From Epsilonproteobacteria bacterium 4484_65 (GTDB taxonomy: Bacteria > Campylobacterota > Campylobacteria > Campylobacterales > Sulfurovaceae): a stretch of DNA of 15,036 nt. The notes below the pieces were generated by a model, which saw nothing but the letters and a program-made list of their open reading frames with translations, had not been told where the DNA came from and did no database searches. The translations under genes and the position numbers were made by a program. The stretch is from contig NATJ01000017.1 of NCBI GenBank assembly GCA_002085305.1, forward strand, positions 1 to 15,036, in the 5' to 3' direction. This document shows, piece after piece, positions 1-6,242 of this stretch; position 1 is the first letter of the stretch; every line of letters begins with the position of its first letter.

Positions 1-921
1 ATGGGTAAAATGCAAATAGAGGGTGAAAAGATAAAGGGTGCCATCAACATAGAAGAGTGCCCTAAAGTTATAGAGCCTATAGAAAAACGTATGTGGAAGT
101 TGTTGGATAAGATCAATGCTTCTACAGAAGTACTGAAGCAGCGTCTTTTTGCTGTGGAATTTTTAGCGACTACAACAGATGAATGTCTTATCACGATGTT
201 GTACCATAGAAAACTAGATGATGTTTGGAGTGCCGAGGCTAAGGTGCTTGAAGATGAATTGAACTGTAAGATCATGGGACGAAGTCGTAAACAAAAGGTT
301 ATTCTCTCAGATGAATTTGTGACTGAGAATCTTGATATTGATGGTAAAACTTTTACCTATGTACAGTATGAGAGTGGCTTTACACAGCCCAATCCTACAG
401 TCAATGTAAAGATGATAGAGTGGGCGATCAAGCAGGCTAAAAAAGTAAGACATGGAGATTTCCTGGAGAGTTATTGTGGCTTAGGAAACTTTACCTTACC
501 ACTCTCTCACTATTTTGATAAAGTCTTAGCAACAGAGATCAGTAAACGCTCCATCCATGCTGCACTTGAAAACTGTAAACTCAATGGTGTTGAGAATATC
601 ACTTTCGCAAGATTGGCTTCTGAAGAGATGACTGAAGCGTTGAACGGTGCTAGAGAATTTACCAGACTTAAAGAGATAGATTTGAAATCTTATAATTTTT
701 CTACGGTATTGGTTGACCCTCCGCGTGCAGGATTGGATGAAGGCACTATTGAACTCATCTCAAACATAGAAAACATTATCTACATCTCCTGTAACCCGGA
801 AACACTGGCACGAGATTTAGAAACACTGATAAATACCCATGATGTAGTGGAAGCTGCAATGTATGACCAGTTTCCACATACGGAGCATGTGGAAAGTGGA
901 GTTTTTTTGAAAAGGAAGTAG
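1..921 (+). CDS. trmA: tRNA (uracil-5-)-methyltransferase TrmA, 5'-truncated by window edge
   Basis: Makes 5-methyluridine at position 54 of the T-loop of tRNAs using S-adenosylmethionine, in the cytosol. The visible 306 residues align from memory with roughly the last 305 of the 366 residues of E. coli TrmA. The ATG at position 1 is therefore probably an internal methionine and about 60 N-terminal residues lie upstream. Visible motifs: FTQPN at 127-131 and the SAM-binding ESYCGLGNF at 156-164, VDPPRAGLD at 238-246, and the catalytic loop ISCNPETL with nucleophile C264 (E. coli C324). The general base E298 in HVESGV (E. coli E358) is in place. With both catalytic residues kept and a normal C-terminus, the enzyme should be active. 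The gene converges on a broken CoA-binding gene after a 27-bp gap in which I see no hairpin terminator. RlmD/RumA-type rRNA methyltransferases are the alternative, but the overall match to TrmA is much closer. Confidence 0.93.
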   Translation: MGKMQIEGEKIKGAINIEECPKVIEPIEKRMWKLLDKINASTEVLKQRLFAVEFLATTTDECLITMLYHRKLDDVWSAEAKVLEDELNCKIMGRSRKQKVILSDEFVTENLDIDGKTFTYVQYESGFTQPNPTVNVKMIEWAIKQAKKVRHGDFLESYCGLGNFTLPLSHYFDKVLATEISKRSIHAALENCKLNGVENITFARLASEEMTEALNGAREFTRLKEIDLKSYNFSTVLVDPPRAGLDEGTIELISNIENIIYISCNPETLARDLETLINTHDVVEAAMYDQFPHTEHVESGVFLKRK

Positions 922-948
922 TATTAAGTAAGCGGCGGCAATAGAGAC

Positions 949-1378
949 TTAGTTTATTAGTGCCTTATGTTCAAGTTTAGTACAGTAATTCTGTACCACT
1001 TTCATACCTGCATCTTTGGCTTTTTGTGCGGCATCATTGTTTACAAGCCCTAACTGACCCCAGAAAACATCAATATCGCCACGCTTAATGCAGGCATCTG
1101 CTACAGCATCAAAAGCAGCAGGTTTTCTAAAGATATCAACCATATCAACTTTAAAAGGTATCTCAGCGAGTGAACGATACACTTTTTCACCCAGAATCAA
1201 CTCTTCTTTAGGGTAAACAGGCACGATCTTGTAGCCTGCATTTTGAAGATATTGCAACCATATTGCTTGCTTTGCTTTCATCAGGAGAGAGACCGAGTAT
1301 CGCGATTGTCTTCACGCTCTCAAAAATTTCTTTCATCTCTGCAGGGTTACTGTTCACTAATGGCATTTCACATTCCAT
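949..1378 (-). pseudogene. CoA-binding domain protein (YccU-like), broken by a frameshift
   Basis: Two overlapping minus-strand frames together spell one Rossmann-type CoA-binding protein of about 143 residues, the usual family size. The 5' frame starts at the ATG at 1376-1378, behind a strong AAGGAGA ribosome-binding site, and gives VKTIAILGLSPDESKASNMVA. The 3' frame continues with YLQNAGYKIVPVYPKEE, then VDMVDIFRKP and VFWGQLG, ending at 949. The join lies near 1250-1256, where the coding strand reads GTTGCAATATCTT; two extra A residues (GCA AAA TAT) would restore the expected MVAKYLQ. As written, the first frame runs into unrelated residues and stops at 1208 after 56 codons. This is either a true recent pseudogene or a homopolymer sequencing or assembly error; nothing else in the gene is degraded, which favours very recent loss or error. 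Family members bind CoA, but their physiological role is poorly defined. The gene diverges from ilvA across 53 bp. Confidence 0.85.
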
Positions 1379-1397
1379 AATATCTCCTTCTTTTGGG

Positions 1398-1417
1398 TAT
1401 AATCCTGTCAATATAAT
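1398..1417 (+). promoter_or_regulatory. Candidate ilvA promoter (-10 elements)
   Basis: Two TATAAT hexamers lie at 1398-1403 and 1412-1417, upstream of the ilvA ATG at 1432. Either could act as a -10 element, and no -35 is evident, as is usual for sigma70 promoters in Campylobacterota. A TTGACA on the opposite strand (1411-1406) faces the CoA-binding gene but has no well-spaced -10. Which element is used cannot be told from sequence alone. Confidence 0.4.
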
Positions 1418-1431
1418 ATCTAGGAAAGATA

Positions 1432-2643
1432 ATGTTAGACTTAAACAGTATAAAAAAAGCTTATGAGAGAGTATCGGGTGTGGTACATCGTACACCATTT
1501 TCTTATGCACCTATTTTGAGCCAGATGAGTGGCTATGAAGTCTATCTGAAAAAAGAGAACCTTCAGCGTACTGGGGCATTTAAACTCAGAGGTGCTTTTA
1601 ATAAAATAGCCTCTTTGGTTGAGAGTGGAGAGAAGGGTGGTGTAGTTGCTGCTTCTGCGGGGAACCATGCACAAGGGGTGGCCTTTTCAGCAAAACATTT
1701 TGGTTTGGATGCAACCATCGTGATGCCGGAGTCTACACCTTTGACCAAAGTACTTGGTGTAAAAGAGTTTGGTGCAACAGTCATCCTTCATGGTGGAAAT
1801 TACGATGAAGCTTATGCATATGCTGTAACATTTGCAAAAAAAAATAACTATAACTTTGTACACCCTTTTACAGATGAAGAGGTTATGGCCGGACAGGGTA
1901 CAGTGGCCATTGAAATGTTTGAAGAAGTAGAGGATCTTGATGCAATAGTGGTTCCTGTTGGTGGAGGTGGGCTCATATCCGGTATATCTGTGGCAAGTAA
2001 AGCTACACATCCTCAAACAAAGATCATCGCTGTTTCAGCTCAGGGTGCTCCAGCGATGAAAAACTCTTTTGAGGCGAAGAGGGCACTTGATACTTTGAGC
2101 GTAAGAACCATAGCAGATGGTATTGCCGTGCGTGATACCTCATCTATTACTTTGGAGTATATTTTAAAAAATGTGGATGTCTTTGAAAGTGTGTGTGAAG
2201 ATGAGATAGCTTCTGCGATCCTTTTCTTGCTGGAAAAACAAAAAGTACTGGTTGAAGGTGCTGGTGCCGTAGGTGTAGCTGCGCTTATACATGGGAAAAT
2301 AGACCTGCCTAAAGGTTCAAAAGTAGCTATTGTATTGAGTGGTGGGAACATCGATGTAACAATGCTTTCACTCATTATTGAAAAAGGTCTCATGAAGTCT
2401 GCACGTAAGATGAAACTTTTAGTCACCCTCATAGACAAGCCAGGTGCTTTGCAAGCATTTACACAGATACTTACAGATGTAGGAGCCAATATCGTACAGA
2501 TAGGTTATGACAGAACATCTACAGATCTGGAGTTTGGTGATGCACACGTTACTGTGGCCTTGGAGACTAAAGGTGTGGAGCATCAGGTTCAGATAAGAGA
2601 GAAGCTTAAAGAGGGTGGTTTTACCTTTAAGGAAGAGCATTAG
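1432..2643 (+). CDS. ilvA: Threonine ammonia-lyase (threonine deaminase) with C-terminal ACT domain
   Basis: PLP enzyme that deaminates L-threonine to 2-oxobutanoate and ammonia, the committed step to isoleucine. The product feeds acetohydroxyacid synthase, encoded 3.6 kb downstream. The 403-residue protein has the PLP lysine K51 in TGAFKLRGA, the ASAGNHAQG substrate/cofactor loop (74-82), the phosphate-cradle glycines GGGG at 177-180, and LSGGN at 302-306. Residues from about 327 form one ACT domain (LLVTLIDKPGALQAF). Length and the single ACT domain match the ~400-residue medium form rather than the 514-residue two-ACT E. coli IlvA. The single ACT domain suggests amino-acid feedback; the ligand cannot be read from sequence. 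The start is supported by AGGAAAG at 1422-1428. It is followed by an inverted repeat that could end transcription. A catabolic TdcB-like role is possible, but proximity to ilvBN favours biosynthesis. Confidence 0.93.
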   Translation: MLDLNSIKKAYERVSGVVHRTPFSYAPILSQMSGYEVYLKKENLQRTGAFKLRGAFNKIASLVESGEKGGVVAASAGNHAQGVAFSAKHFGLDATIVMPESTPLTKVLGVKEFGATVILHGGNYDEAYAYAVTFAKKNNYNFVHPFTDEEVMAGQGTVAIEMFEEVEDLDAIVVPVGGGGLISGISVASKATHPQTKIIAVSAQGAPAMKNSFEAKRALDTLSVRTIADGIAVRDTSSITLEYILKNVDVFESVCEDEIASAILFLLEKQKVLVEGAGAVGVAALIHGKIDLPKGSKVAIVLSGGNIDVTMLSLIIEKGLMKSARKMKLLVTLIDKPGALQAFTQILTDVGANIVQIGYDRTSTDLEFGDAHVTVALETKGVEHQVQIREKLKEGGFTFKEEH

Positions 2644-2651
2644 CAGTAAGT

Positions 2652-2704
2652 CTTCGACAGGCTCAGACAACGATTCATCTTATAGTTGCCTGAGCCTGTC
2701 GAAG
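2652..2704. repeat. REP-like inverted repeat (CTTCGACAGGCTCAG family) after ilvA
   Basis: Two 20-bp arms (2652-2671 and 2685-2704) are reverse complements with one A/C mismatch, around a 13-nt loop. The core CTTCGACAGGCTCAG and its complement match, from memory, a short palindrome found dispersed in many unrelated bacterial genomes. There is no T-tract after it on the plus strand. It starts only 8 bp after the ilvA stop codon and ends 19 bp before the next start, so it may act as a transcription or RNA-decay barrier. No second copy was seen in this window. Confidence 0.8.
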
Positions 2705-2723
2705 GCAAAAATGAAGGATAAGA

Positions 2724-3524
2724 GTGATAGCCATAGACCTAGGTTCAAATACTTTACGTGTAGTACAAATTGACTGTAAAAGTATGAAGATCATAAATGA
2801 GTATGAAAAAACAGTAAAAACAGCAGATGGTTTGGTACAGCATGGTTTGATAAATGGAAAAGCCACTACCAGGGTCATCTCAGCCATTAAAGAAGCCAAA
2901 GAGAAGATAGATTTTACTTCTGACACAGTGAAAGCAGTGACTACAGAAGCTATACGCAGAGCAAAAAACAGTGATGATGTACTTTTGCAGATCAAAAAAG
3001 AGACAGGTGTAGCATTTAAGATCATCTCTGGAGAGGAAGAAGCGAGACTCACGCTATTAGCTGTCAAACACAGACTTGCAAAATTACAATATGCTTCAGA
3101 CTCTTTTGTCCTTGTTGATATTGGTGGAGGCTCTACAGAACTCATATTTCATTATGACAATGAAGTTATATCCAAAAGTTTCCCTATAGGCATAGTGACT
3201 ATTGCTCAGAGCTATGAAACACTTAATACTATCCAAAAGGCACTTCCCAAAGAGATGGGACAAACGTATGCTACGTATGATGCGAAAAAGATTAATGGTA
3301 CGTCTTTGGAAATGAAAGAGTTGGATTTTTACTTGAAAAAGTTACTCTCTTTGCCTTTTGAAGAGAGAGAAATAGCAGTAGGAACAGGACGCTCAAACCT
3401 TATAGCTGCGGGGATACTCATATTTAAACAACTTTATTCCATAGTAGAATTTGATGCATGTGTAGTGATAGATGATGGGCTTCGTGAGGGTGTTGCTTTG
3501 GAGGAATGTTCATCGCTACACTAA
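2724..3524 (+). CDS. Ppx/GppA family phosphatase (exopolyphosphatase-like), short form
   Basis: ASKHA-fold enzyme of the family that hydrolyses polyphosphate or guanosine pentaphosphate (pppGpp) in the cytosol. Motifs: IDLGSNTLR at 4-12 (phosphate 1 loop), ISGEEEARL (catalytic glutamate region), VDIGGGSTELIF (phosphate 2 loop) and AVGTGRSNL near the C-terminus. At 266 residues it has only the two-lobed Ppx-GppA domain and lacks the C-terminal HD-like domain of the ~500-residue E. coli enzymes, so it belongs with the short forms. The start is GTG at 2724 behind AAGGA (2714-2718). The nearby ATG at 2711 is in another frame, and upstream sequence is the inverted repeat. Whether polyphosphate or pppGpp is the substrate cannot be decided here. 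It converges on the response regulator gene with a 207-bp gap. Confidence 0.85.
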   Translation: MIAIDLGSNTLRVVQIDCKSMKIINEYEKTVKTADGLVQHGLINGKATTRVISAIKEAKEKIDFTSDTVKAVTTEAIRRAKNSDDVLLQIKKETGVAFKIISGEEEARLTLLAVKHRLAKLQYASDSFVLVDIGGGSTELIFHYDNEVISKSFPIGIVTIAQSYETLNTIQKALPKEMGQTYATYDAKKINGTSLEMKELDFYLKKLLSLPFEEREIAVGTGRSNLIAAGILIFKQLYSIVEFDACVVIDDGLREGVALEECSSLH

Positions 3525-3604
3525 CCAACTTAAAAAAGAAGTAAGACATACAGAAATTGCCTAGTGTTCATGGGTAACAGGAAAGTACCCTTTGGTTAGC
3601 GTAG
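3516..3604. repeat. Inverted repeat overlapping the ppx/gppA stop codon
   Basis: CTACACTAACCAA at 3516-3528 and TTGGTTAGCGTAG at 3592-3604 are 13-nt reverse complements with one mismatch. Inside lies a 5-bp hairpin, GGGTA (3572-3576) with TACCC (3586-3590). The gene's stop codon sits in the first arm. The region lies between convergent genes, so a bidirectional terminator or small structured RNA is possible. No family recognised. Confidence 0.55.
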
Positions 3605-3610
3605 TAATTT

Positions 3611-3671
3611 AGAGGTGTCTTCCTTTTAAGTGCATTACAAGGGGGGGGAATGCACTCTCCTTTTCACCTCT
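3611..3671. repeat. Nested inverted repeat with G8 tract between convergent genes
   Basis: Outer arms AGAGGTG (3611-3617) and CACCTCT (3665-3671) enclose inner arms AGTGCATT (3629-3636) and AATGCACT (3649-3656). The 12-nt loop contains a run of eight G. The two stems are separated by pyrimidine-rich internal loops on both sides. It is placed where a shared terminator for the convergent ppx/gppA and response-regulator transcripts would be, though the flanks lack a strong T-tract. Just beyond it, at 3694-3713, TTTGTCAAAA is repeated in tandem. The rest of the gap (to 3731) shows nothing recognisable. Confidence 0.6.
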
Positions 3672-3731
3672 TGTTGAAAGTATAGACAAAAAGTTTGTCA
3701 AAATTTGTCAAAATATAAAATTCTTTGATTT

Positions 3732-4421
3732 TTATTTTGTTTGCAAGATATAACCTACTCCATAGCTGCTTTTTATGGTCTCTTTTGGGAGTTTCTGACG
3801 GATGCGTTTCATAAGAGAAGTGATAGCATCTGAAGAGAAGTCCCGTTCTGGCTGGTCTTCATAAAGATAGTTATAGATATCAATAGCTGAAATACTTTGG
3901 TTAGTATGGGAACAGAGTAGCTCAAGTACTTTTTGTTCTTTTGGTTTTAATGCAATTTCATCTTCATTACGAAACAGTCTTTTTTTTGTCTTATCCCAAT
4001 AAAATGATTCTTTGAGATAGATGCGATTTTTCTTTTGTCGCAGTTCATCAACAAGTGAGAGGAGAAGTTCTTTGAGTTTGTCACTTTGGACAGGTTTTAT
4101 CAGATATTTTACCAAATGTAACTCTATGGCCTGCATCAGCTTCTCTTTTTCAGAGTGTGCTGTAGTGATGATGATCTTTGTTTTTAAATCTTTTTTACGG
4201 ATCTTTTCTATCATAGAGAGACCATCAAGACGAGGCATATGGATATCTGCGATGATAATATCAGGCTTTTCTTTTTCATAGATCTCATAGGCTGACAAGC
4301 CATCTTCGGCAGTATATACATGTTCAAAAAAGAGTTCTAAATACTCTACCATAGAGTTTAAAAGCTGTTGCTCATCTTCTGCGATCAAGATAGATATGTC
4401 ACTTATTTTTTCACTACTCAT
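3732..4421 (-). CDS. OmpR/PhoB-type response regulator (partner of the ODP kinase)
   Basis: Cytosolic two-component transcription factor of 229 residues. A receiver domain (about 9-125) has acidic pocket E15/D16, phospho-acceptor D59 in IIIADIHMPRLDG, T86/T87 in IIITTAHS, and conserved K109 in YLIKP. A short linker leads to a winged-helix DNA-binding domain (about 135-228), with LKPKEQKVLELL and the C-terminal wing SSYGVGYIL. All phosphorylation residues are present. The start overlaps the kinase stop by 8 nt (ATGAGTAG), implying translational coupling and a dedicated kinase-regulator pair. Target genes cannot be told from the sequence. The operon promoter upstream of the kinase carries an FNR-like box, so this regulator is probably expressed under the same control. 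Confidence 0.92.
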   Translation of the reverse strand: MSSEKISDISILIAEDEQQLLNSMVEYLELFFEHVYTAEDGLSAYEIYEKEKPDIIIADIHMPRLDGLSMIEKIRKKDLKTKIIITTAHSEKEKLMQAIELHLVKYLIKPVQSDKLKELLLSLVDELRQKKNRIYLKESFYWDKTKKRLFRNEDEIALKPKEQKVLELLCSHTNQSISAIDIYNYLYEDQPERDFSSDAITSLMKRIRQKLPKETIKSSYGVGYILQTK

Positions 4422-5937
4422 TTGTTTTCTCCATTGTTATACTAAATATGGCACCCTCATTAGAGTTTTCCACACTTAATATCCCATTCATATTTTTTTC
4501 AATGATCATTTTAGAGATGTAAAGACCTAGTCCTGTTCCCATGGACTTATGTTTGGTCGTGAAATAAGGGTCAAAAATGCGGTGCATATTTTCTTTTTTT
4601 ATCCCTCCCGCATTATCACTGATCTTCAATACGACATTATTATCTGTTTCAAACAGGTCTATTTGGATGTATGCATCTTTAACTTCTTTGTGTACTAAGG
4701 TATCTTTTGCATTGGTCACAATGGAGATAAGTACCTGCATGTACTCATTCATATAGCCATGTACATAAAATCCGTCACTGCTTTTAAAACGGATCTCAAT
4801 ATTTGCTTTATTGAGCATTGTATAGGTGATCTCCAATGCGTGCTCAACTACCTTGGAAACAGAAAAAGTTTTTTTCTCTTTATCAGGATGGTAAAAATGC
4901 ATAAAATCATCTATAGTTCGTGACATGTATTGGATACTGTTTTCCATCTCTCTTAACTTCTGGGAAAGTTCATCTGCCTGCAGGGTTTCTCTTTCATTCT
5001 TCTCTTTTAAGATAGAGATAAGTGTATTGTTCACTGCCAAAGGCTGACGCCATTGATGGGCAATGTTTCCTATCATCTCACCCATATCGGCCATTTTGGC
5101 TTTTTGAAAAAGAAGATCCTCTTTCTCTTTGATCTCATTCAATGATGCCAGAAGGGCAAGGTCTTTCTCTTTCAGCTCTTCAATGGTATCGATAAGCTCA
5201 TTACGATACCCTTCTTCGATATACAGACCACACTCAAGTGCTTTCATCTGTGCAATAAGTGGAGCAATTCTCTTCTTCTCAATGATAGAGCCATGTTGGG
5301 GTGCGATGAGGTTTATATCCAGGGTCTCTATTTTTGACAGGGCATAGTTGAAGATATCTCTACTTGGCATATATTCTGCATGAAACTCCTTTGCCTTTTC
5401 AAAATAATCATCTCCTGCATAAAACTCCCAAGACTCTTCAATCCCTCCAAATATATCACCGGAAAAGAGTGTTTTTGTCGAAGGTTCATACGTGACAAAT
5501 GCCCCGGGAGAATGACAGTAGGGTGTAGTTAAAAACTCCAAATGCAAGCCGTTGCTGTCAAGTTTATATTGATGTTTATCTATCTCATAATAGTCAGACT
5601 TGATCATATAGTGCTTTACAAGAGGTACCATGCGGCTATGTGTGATGATCAGCAGATCGTCACGATCGATTAGTTTTTCCATTTCAGGTACGGATGCAGC
5701 AAGATCAGGATCCTGGTGATGTAAGATAATATATTTTACAGCAGACATAGAAGAGAGAGTATTTATTTTTTTCACAACAGCATCAAATTCCAGCATTGAA
5801 CCCGGATCGACCAAAATAGACTCGTTGCCATTTTCTATAAAGTAGGGGTGACACTGAAAAGGGTCATTTTCAAGATACATACCGACCCAGTAAATGTTTT
5901 TTGCAATTTCTATTGCTTGTGTAAAATCCAAACTCAT
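4414..5937 (-). CDS. Soluble histidine kinase with N-terminal diiron (flavodiiron/ODP-like) metallo-beta-lactamase sensor domain
   Basis: A 507-residue kinase with no transmembrane segment or signal peptide, so it senses inside the cell. Residues about 10-235 match the MBL-fold diiron domain of flavodiiron proteins and ODP sensors: IYWVGMYLENDPFQCHPYFI, ILVDPGS, HHQDPDL (73-79), CHSPGAF (H142), FSGDIFGG (D161) and IAPQHG (H215). Compared with the flavodiiron set H-x-E-x-D-H/H/D/H, ligands H74, D76 (for E), D78, H142, D161 and H215 remain, but the sixth-position His is L79. A charged coiled-coil linker (about 245-283) leads to the HisKA H-box with H294 (IAHQWRQPL), then N-box N409 (IVTNAKDT), G1 DNAGG (441-445), F-box FDPYFTTK and G2 GTGLGL (467-472). 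Inference: an oxygen- and/or iron-responsive kinase. There is no flavodoxin domain, so it is not itself a flavodiiron reductase. It overlaps the response regulator gene. No Shine-Dalgarno precedes the ATG; the transcript may be leaderless. Confidence 0.88.
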   Translation of the reverse strand: MSLDFTQAIEIAKNIYWVGMYLENDPFQCHPYFIENGNESILVDPGSMLEFDAVVKKINTLSSMSAVKYIILHHQDPDLAASVPEMEKLIDRDDLLIITHSRMVPLVKHYMIKSDYYEIDKHQYKLDSNGLHLEFLTTPYCHSPGAFVTYEPSTKTLFSGDIFGGIEESWEFYAGDDYFEKAKEFHAEYMPSRDIFNYALSKIETLDINLIAPQHGSIIEKKRIAPLIAQMKALECGLYIEEGYRNELIDTIEELKEKDLALLASLNEIKEKEDLLFQKAKMADMGEMIGNIAHQWRQPLAVNNTLISILKEKNERETLQADELSQKLREMENSIQYMSRTIDDFMHFYHPDKEKKTFSVSKVVEHALEITYTMLNKANIEIRFKSSDGFYVHGYMNEYMQVLISIVTNAKDTLVHKEVKDAYIQIDLFETDNNVVLKISDNAGGIKKENMHRIFDPYFTTKHKSMGTGLGLYISKMIIEKNMNGILSVENSNEGAIFSITMEKTNE

Positions 5938-5943
5938 AGAAAT

Positions 5944-5985
5944 AGTATAGTCAAAAAAGTGTTACTTTTTCATGATTTTAATCAA
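5944..5985 (-). promoter_or_regulatory. Predicted FNR/CRP-type class II promoter of the kinase operon
   Basis: On the minus strand TATACT (5949-5944) is a good -10 element. Counting -12 to -7 puts the start at 5937, the A of the kinase ATG, so the mRNA would be leaderless, in agreement with the missing ribosome-binding site. ATGATTTTAATCAA at 5972-5985 differs from the FNR consensus TTGATNNNNATCAA at one of ten fixed positions. Its centre is exactly at -41.5, the classical class II activator position. The box is also about 80 bp upstream of the ilvB start, which fits regulation less well. The site is inferred from sequence only. Confidence 0.5.
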
Positions 5986-6047
5986 GAAAAAAGAGTATTT
6001 TTATCTGATTTAACTTTCAGTAAGTGTCACCTCTAATAATATTTAGC

Positions 6048-6053
6048 TATAAT
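6048..6053 (+). promoter_or_regulatory. ilvBN promoter (-10 element)
   Basis: TATAAT preceded by TTTAGC, with a T-rich upstream stretch and no clear -35, is the usual appearance of housekeeping promoters in Campylobacterota. The start would be near 6060, giving a leader of about 183 nt before the ilvB ATG, long for this compact region. It is the best -10 in the 305-bp gap between the divergent kinase and ilvB genes. Confidence 0.55.
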
Positions 6054-6170
6054 CAGAAAAAATTAAGACTCCCTTGTGAAACTTATGAAAAGGAGAAACG
6101 GCTTAGAGTGCATTAGTTTTTATTTTAAATACTCGAAGGACTAGCCTTAGCTAATTCTAGAGGAGTTAAA

Positions 6171-6191
6171 ATGAAAGAAGATGTGTTATAA
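6171..6191 (+). other. Possible leader peptide MKEDVL in the ilvB 5' leader
   Basis: A six-codon ORF, MKEDVL, has a very good ribosome-binding site (AGAGGAGTT at 6159-6167) immediately upstream and ends 51 bp before ilvB. Its last two codons are Val and Leu, end products of the pathway, which would suit translation-coupled attenuation. However, only one codon of each is present and I see no clear terminator hairpin after it. A second SD (AGGAGTG, 6230-6236) serves ilvB itself. The upstream ACTCCC (6069-6074) could pair with either GGAGT. Regulatory role is a guess; the ORF and its SD are directly visible. Confidence 0.35.
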
Positions 6192-6242
6192 GCTGTTTAT
6201 CTTTTTGGAAGTTTTGTAAGAAGTCTACTAGGAGTGTAAACC

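Noticed and set aside
2675..3145. 156-codon minus-strand open frame across the start of ppx/gppA
   Set aside because: It lies opposite the conserved phosphate-binding motifs of the Ppx/GppA protein and shows no recognisable protein features.
4414..5200. Reading the kinase as a hydrolase-kinase fusion with lactonase or glyoxalase activity
   Set aside because: The HxHxDH motif of hydrolytic metallo-beta-lactamases is absent. The HSPG, FSGD and APQHG spacing follows the flavodiiron/ODP branch instead.
6085..6144. 19-residue ORF (MKRRNG...) in the ilvB leader
   Set aside because: No ribosome-binding site precedes its ATG, and it has only one branched-chain pathway codon each of Leu and Ile; chance frame is the simpler explanation.
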